Below, one piece after another: positions 42,296-51,132 of a stretch of 64,000 nucleotides of DNA. Under the pieces are notes generated by a model. It was not told where the DNA came from, searched no databases, and was given only the letters and a program-made list of their open reading frames with translations. The translations under genes were made by a program, and so were the position numbers. Each line of letters starts with the position of its first letter. The stretch's first letter is position 1. Origin of the DNA: JAKVBK01 sp022447275 (lineage in GTDB: Bacteria; Pseudomonadota; Alphaproteobacteria; Rhodobacterales; Rhodobacteraceae); contig CP138932.1 in NCBI GenBank assembly GCA_047125605.1, forward strand, positions 1,922,001-1,986,000, read 5' to 3'.

Positions 42296-43280
42296 GGCGA
42301 CAGTCAGAAGTCTTGCCAGTCCTGCTCGTCGATTTTGGATGGGCTGCTGTCTTGCATCGCATCCGATGACCATTCGTAGATTTTGGCAGCGCGCTGCGTG
42401 GCAGTGTCTGCGCCCGCGGTTTGCATCGCCTCGGGGACGATATCGCTTCCAACCGCTGCTTTCATCGCTTCAGCTCTGGTATCCGTCCGCAATTTGAATT
42501 TGCTCAATACGAGGCTCAAGCGTTCCGCCTCCCCCGAAAGGGCTTGGCTGGAGGCAGAGGTTTCCTCAATCACGGCGGCGTTCTGCTGGGTGACCTTGTC
42601 AAGTTCATTGATGCCCACGTTGATTTCTTCGAGCCCCGTAGACTGTTCACGCAGGGAGACCGCGATGTTGGAGACAAGTTCAGACACTTTACCGAAGCGC
42701 CCAATGATTTCTGAAAGCGCATCGCCCGTCTGGCTTACAAGGGCACCGCCCTCGCTGACCTGCTGACCGCTTGTCGAGATCAGATCCTTGATTTCGCGCG
42801 CCGATTCAGAGGCGCGTTGGGCAAGCGCCCGCACCTCAGACGCAACCACAGCAAACCCGCGCCCCGACTCTCCAGCGCGCGCCGCCTCAACGCCAGCATT
42901 CAGCGCAAGCAGATTGGTCTGAAAGGCGATGTCATCAATGACAGAGATGATCTGCGTGATCTGGCTCGAGCTTTCTTCGATCTGTTGCATCGCGCTGACC
43001 GCACGACGGACCACGTCTCCGCTGTCTTCCGCCTGTCGACGGTTCTCAGACACAGCTGCGTCCGCTTCAGAGGCATGTTGCGCTGCAGATTTCACTGACT
43101 TCGTCAGCCCATCCAGGGCCGCGGCACTTTCCTCAAGCGTTGAAGCCTGGGCCTCAGAGCGACGAGACTGGGTATTGGCCACCTCACTGATCTCGGCAGA
43201 ACTGGTGCGCACCGTATCCGCAGACGAAACAACCGTCGCGATAACATCGCCAAAACTATCCATCAGCGCATTGAAATCAA
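42180..43280 (-). repeat. 1.1 kb direct repeat, left copy
   Basis: Matches 51647-52747 at a constant offset of 9467. I found three single-base differences in about 1101 bp (two in the cheD start, one in the receptor). It holds the cheD start and the last ~325 codons of a receptor. Boundaries are sharp at both ends, and sequence outside is unrelated. Confidence 0.92.
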
Positions 43281-44211
43281 TGCAAACCTGTTTAGAGCCT
43301 TCGTCGAGCTGCTCAGCAAGGGCGAGATCCACGCGGGGGGTCATGTCACCAGAGGCGACTTTACCCAGAGCCTGGCTGAGCTCAGCAAAAAGCTTGGTCT
43401 TGAGGGCCTCATTATGGGCATGGTGCCGGGCCGTTTTCTCTTCTTGTGCGAGTTTATCTCGAAACGACCGAAGGTTGCGTCCTACCGTACCAACCTCGTC
43501 AGCACGGTTTGTAAAAGGGACCTCCGTTTCATATTTCTTGCTGGCAATCATATCCATCGTATCGGTAATCATGATGAGCGGAGAGATCACCATACGAGAC
43601 AAACCCAACATAATCGCGATTAGCCCCATTGCACCACAAAATCCGGCCAAAAGCAGGGAATGCCACAAAGCCGTGATGATGCTCGCGTTCAAAACGGTGC
43701 GGTCCCAGACCGCGACCACAGTTCCTAGAACCTCCCCGGTTTCGGCGGATTTTACCTGCGTCGTAACGTAGAGCGAAGCGTCGATAAAAGAACTTGCATA
43801 GCCCTGCGCATTAACAGTAGGCGCTACCTCTTCGGCCTCGGCAAGATACCCTGTTTCGCCCAGCTCGACGAAAAGCGAACCCGCTGGGTCAAAAACAACC
43901 ATGCCAGACAGCTTGTTCTCCTCGTCTTTCTCAAAACCGTCGAAGATCGAGGCCATGGCAACCCTGTCGCCAGATGCGAGCGCAGAGGACATCTGACGCG
44001 AAAGCAGGTGAGAGACTTTTTCAGCAGTAGACGTGGCTGACTTGTGAAAGTGGTTCCTGCTTTCACGGAAATCGGCGATCGCAATTGTCAGAATAGTCGC
44101 AAAAAAACATAGTGAAATCACAGTGAAAAGTTTAGCGCGAAGCCCAAGTTTGATCTTGCGCAGAGATGCTTGTGACGCGTTAGAAATTGGCATGGCGGTC
44201 GCTTCAGACAT
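42304..44211 (-). CDS. Methyl-accepting chemotaxis protein with periplasmic sensor domain
   Basis: 635 residues. A first helix at about 24-46 (LFTVISLCFFATILTIAIADF), a periplasmic sensor of about 140 residues (MVVFDPAGSLFVELGETGYLAE, Cache-like), a second helix (LLLAGFCGAMGLIAIMLGL), HAMP-type linkers, then a cytoplasmic MA domain with the tip IDDIAFQTNLLALNAGVEAARAGE. The last five residues DWQDF match the xWxxF tether that CheR uses on high-abundance receptors. Residues about 311-635 are encoded by the 1.1 kb repeat and are identical in protein to the second receptor. Downstream is only a truncated cheD. GGAGA ribosome site at the ATG. Confidence 0.92.
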   Translation of the reverse strand: MSEATAMPISNASQASLRKIKLGLRAKLFTVISLCFFATILTIAIADFRESRNHFHKSATSTAEKVSHLLSRQMSSALASGDRVAMASIFDGFEKDEENKLSGMVVFDPAGSLFVELGETGYLAEAEEVAPTVNAQGYASSFIDASLYVTTQVKSAETGEVLGTVVAVWDRTVLNASIITALWHSLLLAGFCGAMGLIAIMLGLSRMVISPLIMITDTMDMIASKKYETEVPFTNRADEVGTVGRNLRSFRDKLAQEEKTARHHAHNEALKTKLFAELSQALGKVASGDMTPRVDLALAEQLDEGSKQVCIDFNALMDSFGDVIATVVSSADTVRTSSAEISEVANTQSRRSEAQASTLEESAAALDGLTKSVKSAAQHASEADAAVSENRRQAEDSGDVVRRAVSAMQQIEESSSQITQIISVIDDIAFQTNLLALNAGVEAARAGESGRGFAVVASEVRALAQRASESAREIKDLISTSGQQVSEGGALVSQTGDALSEIIGRFGKVSELVSNIAVSLREQSTGLEEINVGINELDKVTQQNAAVIEETSASSQALSGEAERLSLVLSKFKLRTDTRAEAMKAAVGSDIVPEAMQTAGADTATQRAAKIYEWSSDAMQDSSPSKIDEQDWQDF

Positions 44212-44327
44212 CGTATTCTCCGGTTCGTTTGGGCCAGCGCTATTGCGCCCATTAGTAGGGCCCGCGGTCGTTTGTCGCTCTGTTGAGAGTCTATCGGCTG
44301 AGATTTAATGAAAGGCCTTTTCCCGGA

Positions 44328-45578
44328 TTACAGGTAGTTCCGAGAGCTTCTGTGGATGCGTTGTGAGTGTCGGGCGACCTCGGCAAGGCTACTACCTATT
44401 TCACCGTGGAATCGGTCGAGGCGGTCGATGATACCCAAAAGGCTTGCATCGAAGTTTTCGAGGCGTCCGCTCTCCACTCGGCACATGAGCTTCACAACGT
44501 CCAGCCCATTGATTCGACGCCGCAAACTGCGGCAGCTATCTATTAGTTTGGTACTTCGGTCGAGAATGATCCGGCTTTCAGCCTTGGCCTGTTCGCGCAA
44601 CTTTGCAGCATGTCGATGCAGTGCCTCGATTTCAACAGTGGCGATCTCGCGATCGACCTGCTGTGCATTGAGAGCATCGATTAGTTGACGCTCAGTTTCT
44701 CCCACAAGATCAGCCGCCAGAATGGCGAAATGTCCGCGAACAGAAGCTCCACGGATCGCGTCAAATACGCCGATCTCGCCATGATCCAGCTGGTGAAGAT
44801 CATCGCCCATTTCCTTTGCCATAACCTCGTAGTTCTGGGCAATGGAGCTGATTGGGCCGCCCCCGCCTTCAAGGCGATTGGAGAGAATGCGCATGTTGAC
44901 GGGTTCGGCTCGGATGTTTTGGAAGCCGATAGACATTCTGCCCAGCAATTCCTCGCACTCATCAGCAAGTACAAAAATCTGTTCGATTTCAGAGCGCTGC
45001 GCCGCGCCGCTTTGGCCCAATAGGGTGTCACGGGCAGTCATTTCCCCAGACAGCGCATGCGCCATGAAGCGGTCGTAATCCGGAAACCCAAGAGACTTAA
45101 GACTCTCGAGAAAAGCCTTCGCACTCTCCTCCGGAGATCTAGCTTCGTTGCGTTCCTTGGTCGCCAACGCGTCATAAATCGTCTGCACTTGGCCGAGCAA
45201 TTCTGTTGTCGGCCTTAATCCGACCGACATGTAGCCGCCTTCGCAGGGGTGAGCTAAAACAAAGACCCACTCCTCGAGGTCCGTCTTGCCTTTGTTTCTG
45301 AGAAACATGCCAACCGGCAGACCTTGCTGAAGACGGTTCCAAAAAAGCCAAAATACGCCTCTGGGCATATCGGGATGGCGCAGTATTTGATGCGATGCGC
45401 CCTCCAATTCGTCCCAAGCAAACTCGTACACGCGCGTGAACGTTGGGCACGCAAATAGGATTTCGCCACGTGGGTCCGATCGAGAATAGATGGTCTCGTG
45501 AAGCTTCAAGGAAGCTTCAGTCTCGGAAGAGGGCCGCGTGGCAGCCTGTGTTACGTCGATGGTTGCGTTAATGTTCAT
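44328..45578 (-). CDS. PAS-domain chemotaxis-associated protein without MA signalling domain
   Basis: About 416 residues, starting at MNINATIDVTQAATRP after AGAGGT. Residues about 25-120 form an Aer-like PAS domain: YSRSDPRGEILFACPTFTRV, GASHQILRHPDMPRGVFWLFWNRLQQG, MFLRNKGKTDLEEWVFVLAHP. The remainder is predicted helical, with no MA tip motif (no AFQTN...ALNA) and no membrane helix. Aer-type proteins pair such a PAS with an MA domain. Here that part is missing, so it might act as a soluble adaptor or redox sensor for the adjacent operon. It is divergent from the STAS-che operon by 297 bp. Confidence 0.8.
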   Translation of the reverse strand: MNINATIDVTQAATRPSSETEASLKLHETIYSRSDPRGEILFACPTFTRVYEFAWDELEGASHQILRHPDMPRGVFWLFWNRLQQGLPVGMFLRNKGKTDLEEWVFVLAHPCEGGYMSVGLRPTTELLGQVQTIYDALATKERNEARSPEESAKAFLESLKSLGFPDYDRFMAHALSGEMTARDTLLGQSGAAQRSEIEQIFVLADECEELLGRMSIGFQNIRAEPVNMRILSNRLEGGGGPISSIAQNYEVMAKEMGDDLHQLDHGEIGVFDAIRGASVRGHFAILAADLVGETERQLIDALNAQQVDREIATVEIEALHRHAAKLREQAKAESRIILDRSTKLIDSCRSLRRRINGLDVVKLMCRVESGRLENFDASLLGIIDRLDRFHGEIGSSLAEVARHSQRIHRSSRNYL

Positions 45579-45875
45579 CTGACCTCTCTGACCTGCATAG
45601 CGAGACGTTAGAGGGACGAGGTTGAATAAAGCTAAACACTGCCCAGTGTCTGGCAGACCGTATCCCGAAACAAAGGCCTTGCTCTCAGCCCAGATGCAAA
45701 CTGGGTGCTTCACAGTTCCTGTGGCCGGCTTATCCGATGTTCATAGACAACGTCATTCCACACCCTGCAGCGCTGCGCACTGGCACATATTCAAGAGCGG
45801 TTTTAGCCAAACAGGTTGTTAAGTGTTTGGCCCTAGGGTCGGTCCAGAACACGAGTTTTAAAGCAGGAGCGGTGA

Positions 45876-46169
45876 ATGAAAGAAGCCCCGGTCACGCATG
45901 CAGTTTTAGCACTTCCGCAGCGCTTGGACTATGCCAGCAGCCTCCGCATGTTGTCAGAGCTGCGCGATATGCTGAGCGCGCCCGTTCAGATTGACGCCAG
46001 CGAGGTTGCCCATCTGGGCGCTTATGCAGCCCAAATTCTGCTGTCAGCGCAGAAACAGTGGGACATGGATAAAGCCGACTTCCGTATCAAAGCTTCCCCG
46101 GCCTTTCAGAAATGCTGGGAGGCTCTGGGTTTTCCTCAGACTTCAATCGAGGTGGCGGATCCATCATGA
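45876..46169 (+). CDS. STAS-domain protein, first gene of the che operon
   Basis: 97 residues, a single STAS fold: LPQRLDYASSLRMLSELRDML, VQIDASEVAHLGAYAAQILLSA and KASPAFQKCWEALGF. Ribosome site CAGGAGCGG. It overlaps the cheY start by four bases (ATGA). STAS proteins are anti-sigma-antagonist-like or docking modules, and stand-alone ones head several alphaproteobacterial che operons. A phosphorylatable Ser/Thr is not obvious, as the usual position has an alanine/glycine-rich stretch. Confidence 0.83.
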   Translation: MKEAPVTHAVLALPQRLDYASSLRMLSELRDMLSAPVQIDASEVAHLGAYAAQILLSAQKQWDMDKADFRIKASPAFQKCWEALGFPQTSIEVADPS

Positions 46170-46531
46170 CACCAAAAATTCTTGCAGTGGATGACTCCCG
46201 CACGATGCGCGGCATTCTAAAAAAGGTTCTCAACGAAGCCGGCTACGAGGTTGATCTTGCCGAGGATGGCGAGGACGGGCTCGATGTATTGGATCGGTCG
46301 ATGCCCCACCTGATTATCACAGACATCAATATGCCGCGCCTGGATGGATTCGGTTTTATCGAAGAGGTCCGTAAACGCGATGATTTCCACGCATTGCCAA
46401 TTCTCGTGCTGACCACCGAAAGCGCGGCTGAACTGAAGGATCGCGCGAGATCCGCAGGAGCGACCGGATGGATCGTAAAGCCGTTTGACGAAGACAAGCT
46501 GATCGGCGCGATCCGCATGCTTGTTGCCTGA
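46166..46531 (+). CDS. cheY: CheY-type response regulator
   Basis: 121 residues, receiver only. Acidic pair VDDS at 9-10, phospho-Asp53 (IITDINMPRLDG), switch Thr in LVLTTES and the conserved lysine in IVKPFDEDKL are all present. No output domain, so motor or CheA-sink function is likely. It overlaps the STAS gene and lies 20 bp ahead of cheA. Confidence 0.92.
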   Translation: MTPKILAVDDSRTMRGILKKVLNEAGYEVDLAEDGEDGLDVLDRSMPHLIITDINMPRLDGFGFIEEVRKRDDFHALPILVLTTESAAELKDRARSAGATGWIVKPFDEDKLIGAIRMLVA

Positions 46532-46551
46532 AGCCGAAACCGAGGAAAAAA

Positions 46552-48762
46552 ATGAACGAACTGCTCGAGGGCTTTTTTGAAGAGTGCGAAGAACTTTTAG
46601 AAGTTCTAAGCGACGGTCTTGATGCGATGGCTGCCGGTACCGTCGATGAAGATACGATCAATGCTGTGTTTCGGTCTGTGCATTCGATTAAAGGGGGGGC
46701 TGGCGCTTTCGGAATGGAGGTGCTTGTCGAGTTTTCGCACGCTTTTGAGAACGTGCTCGATGGGATGCGCTCAGGGAAAATTGAACTCAGTCCGACGCTG
46801 GTCGCGCTGCTTTATCAAGCCGGTGACCATCTCAGCACTTTGGTCGAAGCCAACGCACAGGGCGATCAGAATGTGCCTACCGCACATGATGCGCTAATCG
46901 CCGATCTCAAGGAAGCCTGTAGCGCCATTGCCCCTCCCCCAGAGGAAGCAGATTTTGAGGGTACGGCTGATCTAAACGACTTTGATTTTATGCCTTTGAC
47001 AATCGATGTTCCCGGAGAAGGCCTCGGGGACGACTTGGCGTCAACACAGTATGAAATTCGTTTTGCGCCATATCCCTCGCTGTATGAACATGGGCTAGAG
47101 CCTGTTCTCATGTTGCGGGCTCTTGGCGAACTCGGAGACCTTCAGATAGAAGCGCGCCAGGACCACCTTGCACCTCTGTCAGAGCAACCGCAGTCAGATG
47201 GAGGAGTCATCTGGCTTCTGCAACTGAAAACCACCTCTCCTAGGCAAAGTATCGAACAGATTTTTGAGTTCACCCGTGATCTGTGTGAGCTCGATATCTT
47301 CGAAATGTGTGCCAATGGCGCAACCAGCGAGACGTCGATCCTGCGCTTCCCGGAAGGCCATGACCCACAAGAGACTTCCGATGGTGAAGATATGGGAGGT
47401 GATGAAGGCGCCAAAGCCACCATGGCCGCTGAAACAGCGTTTGCTCCCGCCGCCGAGCCCGCCCCGACCAGTTTGCCAGTGCCTTCCGCGCCAGATGCGC
47501 CTGCCACTGGGAGCAAATCATCGAAGGTCAGTCGAAAATCGGGTCGTGACACACTACGGGTAGAGTTGGACCGCGTTGACAGACTGGTCAACATCGTCGG
47601 CGAATTGGTGATCAGTGAAGCCATGTTGCGCCAGTCCATGAGCGATACTGAGATGTCTTCCAACAGTTCTGCGGTCAATGCCATGGTGCAGTTGAAGCAG
47701 TTATCCGGCGAGCTGCAGGAAAGTGTGATGGCAATCCGTGCTCAGCCGGTACGGGGGCTGTTTCAGCGAATGTCCCGCATTGTGAGAGAAACCGCCCGGG
47801 AAACTAGCAAAGAAGCCTGCCTTGTCACCGAAGGTGACGCCACTGAAGTCGACAAAACAGTGACCGAGCGATTGGTCGAACCGTTGACTCATATGATCCG
47901 AAACGCAGTGGATCATGGGCTAGAGCATCCCGATATCCGCCAAGAAAATGGGAAATCAAAGGTTGGAACGGTGTCGCTATCGGCAGCGCACAGATCTGGT
48001 CGCATCCAAATACAGCTCAGAGATGATGGTGCTGGGATTGATCGGGCAAAGGTGCTGCAAACAGCCGTTCGGAAAGGACTGATCGCACCAGGCGAGGAAA
48101 TGAGCGAGGCGGATATCGACAATCTGCTTTTCATGCCGGGTTTCTCAACGAATGACGCAGTTTCAAACCTGTCAGGTCGCGGGGTTGGGATGGACGTTGT
48201 GCGCAGCGAGATCCAAGCGCTCGGCGGGCGGGTGTCGATATCTTCTGTCGCTGGCCGAGGGACAACTTTTTCTATCAGCCTGCCACTAACACTGGCGGTT
48301 TTGGAAGGCATGATCGTTTCAGTTGCCGGCGAACGGATCGTCGTGCCGACCACAAGCCTGCGCGAAACGGTACGTGTCAGCGAAGCCTCAGTCCACGTGA
48401 TGGGTCAGTCGGGCCAAGTGCTGTCCATACGCGACGGGCTCATCCCAATCGTCGATCTGGGAACCCGCCTTGGTTTCCGAAATGTGGACTCATGTGAAGC
48501 GGATCAATCGTTGTTGCTGATCGAAGCCGATTCCGGGCGCCGAGTGGCCCTCGCAGTCGATCAGGTTTTCGACCAGCGCGAAGTTGTCATTAAGGGGCTT
48601 GAGCAAAACTACCAACAAATTCCTGGAATTGCTGCAGCTACTATTCTGGGAGACGGCCGGATCGCATTGATCGTCGACACCGACCAAATGATCCCACTGG
48701 GCTCGTCGATCGGCGAACCCTTCGAGACAGCCCTTGAAATCGGAGCACCCAATCATGTCTGA
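46552..48762 (+). CDS. cheA: Chemotaxis histidine kinase
   Basis: 736 residues. P1 Hpt with the phospho-His44 (RSVHSIKGGAGAFG), an acidic/proline-rich linker (about 260-325), the P3 dimerisation helices (LDRVDRLVNIVGELVISEAML), the P4 ATPase (MIRNAVDHGLEHP, DDGAGIDRAKV, GRGVGMDVVRSEI) and a P5 CheW-like end (GERIVVPTTSLRETV). It phosphorylates CheY in response to the receptor arrays. A canonical P2 CheY-binding domain is not obvious and the middle is variable. Its stop lies 8 bp inside the cheW frame. Confidence 0.95.
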   Translation: MNELLEGFFEECEELLEVLSDGLDAMAAGTVDEDTINAVFRSVHSIKGGAGAFGMEVLVEFSHAFENVLDGMRSGKIELSPTLVALLYQAGDHLSTLVEANAQGDQNVPTAHDALIADLKEACSAIAPPPEEADFEGTADLNDFDFMPLTIDVPGEGLGDDLASTQYEIRFAPYPSLYEHGLEPVLMLRALGELGDLQIEARQDHLAPLSEQPQSDGGVIWLLQLKTTSPRQSIEQIFEFTRDLCELDIFEMCANGATSETSILRFPEGHDPQETSDGEDMGGDEGAKATMAAETAFAPAAEPAPTSLPVPSAPDAPATGSKSSKVSRKSGRDTLRVELDRVDRLVNIVGELVISEAMLRQSMSDTEMSSNSSAVNAMVQLKQLSGELQESVMAIRAQPVRGLFQRMSRIVRETARETSKEACLVTEGDATEVDKTVTERLVEPLTHMIRNAVDHGLEHPDIRQENGKSKVGTVSLSAAHRSGRIQIQLRDDGAGIDRAKVLQTAVRKGLIAPGEEMSEADIDNLLFMPGFSTNDAVSNLSGRGVGMDVVRSEIQALGGRVSISSVAGRGTTFSISLPLTLAVLEGMIVSVAGERIVVPTTSLRETVRVSEASVHVMGQSGQVLSIRDGLIPIVDLGTRLGFRNVDSCEADQSLLLIEADSGRRVALAVDQVFDQREVVIKGLEQNYQQIPGIAAATILGDGRIALIVDTDQMIPLGSSIGEPFETALEIGAPNHV

Positions 48763-49225
48763 TGAAACCCAAATAACTGCAAGCACTAAGCGCGAGATTG
48801 TTTCTTTCACTGTTCAAGATCAGGCATTCTGCATCGACATCGGTCATGTCCTGGAGATCCGCGGTTGGACGCAGACCACGACGCTTCCCCACGCACCCGA
48901 TTATGTGAAGGGCTTGATGAATCTGCGCGGTACAGTTCTTCCTGTGCTCGATATGTCGCGGAGGCTAGGCTTGGGATCTGCGGAACCCAGCAATCGTGAT
49001 GTAATCATTATTGTTCGCCCCGAAGAAATGACTGTTGGTTTTCTGGTTGAGGCTGTGTCCGATATTCTGACGGTCAACAATGAAGAGATGACACCAACCC
49101 CTGATGTGAATTCAGCAGAGACGAAGAGTTTCATCGAAGGGATTTTTACCCATGGCGATCAATTAATACGTGCCGTCGATGTGCGTAGCATCATGCCGAC
49201 AGGTGCGGAGGTGCACCCACAATGA
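48755..49225 (+). CDS. cheW: Chemotaxis coupling protein
   Basis: 156 residues. CheW SH3-like pair: REIVSFTVQDQAFCIDIGHVLEIRGW, LPHAPDYVKGLMNLRGTVLPVLDMSRRLGL and VGFLVEAVSDILTVNNEEM. It links receptors to CheA. It starts at ATG 48755 inside the end of cheA, and its stop overlaps the cheR start, so the operon is tightly coupled. Confidence 0.93.
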   Translation: MSDETQITASTKREIVSFTVQDQAFCIDIGHVLEIRGWTQTTTLPHAPDYVKGLMNLRGTVLPVLDMSRRLGLGSAEPSNRDVIIIVRPEEMTVGFLVEAVSDILTVNNEEMTPTPDVNSAETKSFIEGIFTHGDQLIRAVDVRSIMPTGAEVHPQ

Positions 49226-50124
49226 CAGTCGAATTAGCGACCGTCAGTTCGCAGAGCAGTCAATTAACCGACCGAGATTTTCAGATTATCGCAAAGTTCA
49301 TGTACCGGGAAACTGGTATCGTGCTGAATGAAAGCAAACGCGCAATGGTCGTGTCGCGTCTGACACGACGCCTCCGGGAACTCGGTCTTACAAGTTTCTG
49401 TGACTATTGTGAATTAATCCAATCCAGATGGGGCTCTGACGAGCGGGCCCGCTTGATATGCAGTCTCACAACAAATGTGACGCATTTCTTTCGCGAACCC
49501 AGTCATTTCGATGATCTGCGCGCAAATGTGTTTCCAGAGCTTTTGGAGCGGGCACAGGCGGGGCAGCGTGTCAGGCTATGGTCAGCCGGCTGTTCAACCG
49601 GACAGGAAGTCTACAGTCTTGGCGTCAGCCTTTTGGCGGTCTGCCCAACGGCGGCCGATCTGGATATCAGGATTCTTGGAACAGATATTGATCCAGAGGT
49701 TGTCAAAACAGCCCGAGCCGGCGTTTACACCAAATCGCAGCTGGACCAAATGCCCGCAGAAGGCCGACGTTTTTTTCGTTTAGACAATGATATCTCAGTG
49801 AAGGTCACAGCTGGCGCAGAACTGAAGCGCTTGGTTGCTTTTAGGGTTCTCAACTTACTGCATGACTGGCCCGTAAAAGGCCCGTTCGACGTCATTATGT
49901 GCAGGAATGTGACCATATACTTTGATCGACCAACACAGCAGCGTCTTTGGCACCGTTTTTCACGACTGATCCCTGAAGGAGGAAGATTGTACGTAGGACA
50001 TAGCGAATTCCGCGTAGAAGATGCTGGCACTCAATACAATGCTGGTACATCTGGCGTTTTTATCCGCAAAGCGGATGAATTCTCGTCGGGCCTAGAAGTA
50101 ACTGGAGCGAGGCAACCAATATGA
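49222..50124 (+). CDS. cheR: Chemotaxis protein methyltransferase
   Basis: 300 residues. Helical N-terminal domain (FQIIAKFMYRETGIVLNESKRAMVVSRL) and an SAM-binding core (VRLWSAGCSTGQEVYSLGV, ILGTDIDPEVVKTARAG, DVIMCRNVTIYFDRPTQQRL). Methylates receptor glutamates. The xWxxF tails of both receptors here offer a docking site. No cheB methylesterase is in the window, although CheD deamidase is. Start overlaps the cheW stop by four bases. Confidence 0.93.
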   Translation: MTVELATVSSQSSQLTDRDFQIIAKFMYRETGIVLNESKRAMVVSRLTRRLRELGLTSFCDYCELIQSRWGSDERARLICSLTTNVTHFFREPSHFDDLRANVFPELLERAQAGQRVRLWSAGCSTGQEVYSLGVSLLAVCPTAADLDIRILGTDIDPEVVKTARAGVYTKSQLDQMPAEGRRFFRLDNDISVKVTAGAELKRLVAFRVLNLLHDWPVKGPFDVIMCRNVTIYFDRPTQQRLWHRFSRLIPEGGRLYVGHSEFRVEDAGTQYNAGTSGVFIRKADEFSSGLEVTGARQPI

Positions 50125-50507
50125 GTCTGCGAGAAAAACTTCATGTATTGGTTGTTGACGATATGGCAACAAGCCGAGGCCTGATCACGCAAGCCCTCGA
50201 AGAGATCGGGATCGTGAATAATTTCGCCGAAGCGGATGCAAAGTCTGCCTATCAAAAGCTTGCAGCGAGGCCAGTTCACCTGGTCATCTCGGACTACAAC
50301 ATGCCAAATATGGATGGCCTGCAACTACTGGAAGCCTTACGGCGCACAAAGTCGACATCCCGTATCGGGTTCATCCTCGTAAGTGGACGCGTCGACGATG
50401 AAATTCTGAGCAAAGGCAAGAAGCTGGCGCTCAACAATTTTATCTCCAAACCATTCGATACGCGGGGTCTGCGGGACTGCATTGAGAAGGTAGTCGGAAA
50501 GCTGTGA
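50121..50507 (+). CDS. cheY: Second CheY-type response regulator
   Basis: 128 residues, receiver only. VVDDMATSRG gives the acidic pair, Asp58 (VISDYNMPNMDGLQLL) the phosphorylation site and ISKPFD the lysine. A serine (Ser88 in FILVSGRV) replaces the switch threonine. It differs clearly from the first CheY, and in multi-CheY alphaproteobacteria one copy can act as a phosphate sink. It overlaps the next gene by four bases (GTGA). Confidence 0.9.
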   Translation: MSLREKLHVLVVDDMATSRGLITQALEEIGIVNNFAEADAKSAYQKLAARPVHLVISDYNMPNMDGLQLLEALRRTKSTSRIGFILVSGRVDDEILSKGKKLALNNFISKPFDTRGLRDCIEKVVGKL

Positions 50508-50905
50508 ATTCTATTGGTGGAAGTTCAAACTCAGATTCATCATATGACATCTTGCCCTCTGACCATGTCCTAGAAAAAGTTGCGGATGAGGTAGATCTTA
50601 TTCTGCAGATCGCGACTGCGCTGGACCAGCGTATCGGCACGGCGCTTGAAGAGTTGCCGGCGCTTTGCACCCAAGCAAGCGCTGTTCAGGATCTCGATCT
50701 TCTTGTACAAAGCCTTGGCGACGTGAAACGAGTTATCAAGCTGCTCGCCAAGAACGGTGCCCCTGAGAAACGGTCATTAGCTTCGGTGGACGTTAAAAGG
50801 GCTGTCAAACTAGAAGCCATACGGGAGCGTCTGACCAGCGGGGTTAGCCACTCTCCAGTAGCAGGCAAAAAATTGGAACAGTCGGGCTCAGTAGAGTTAT
50901 TCTGA
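50504..50905 (+). CDS. Small helical protein at the end of the che operon, candidate CheY phosphatase
   Basis: 133 residues, almost entirely helical by composition. Start GTG overlaps the stop of the upstream cheY. Two DxxxQ motifs are visible: DLILQ (31-35) and DLLVQ (65-69). That motif is the catalytic signature of CheZ-like phosphatases, including the alphaproteobacterial CheT encoded late in che operons. The C-terminus is basic then ends SVELF, and the intact CheD here ends DVELF. Assignment as CheT/CheZ-like is inference from motif and position, since sequence resemblance is not strong by eye. Confidence 0.75.
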   Translation: MNSIGGSSNSDSSYDILPSDHVLEKVADEVDLILQIATALDQRIGTALEELPALCTQASAVQDLDLLVQSLGDVKRVIKLLAKNGAPEKRSLASVDVKRAVKLEAIRERLTSGVSHSPVAGKKLEQSGSVELF

Positions 50906-51132
50906 TCGGAAGTGTGAAGTTTCCCGAGCCTTTCTAAAACATAACGAATTGAATTTTTCTCTCTATGCAGCCCGCTTCATTTTCCAATAACGCGGTTGCA
51001 TCCACCACTTAGCAGACCTGTCAAGATCTGTTCAGTGTGGTGCTCTTTGATCGGTCTGAAGAGGCGCATTCCCAAAATGACGGGTTTGGCTTTGCATAAA
51101 TAAGGTTTACCGTGCGCTCTGCGGCAAACCTG

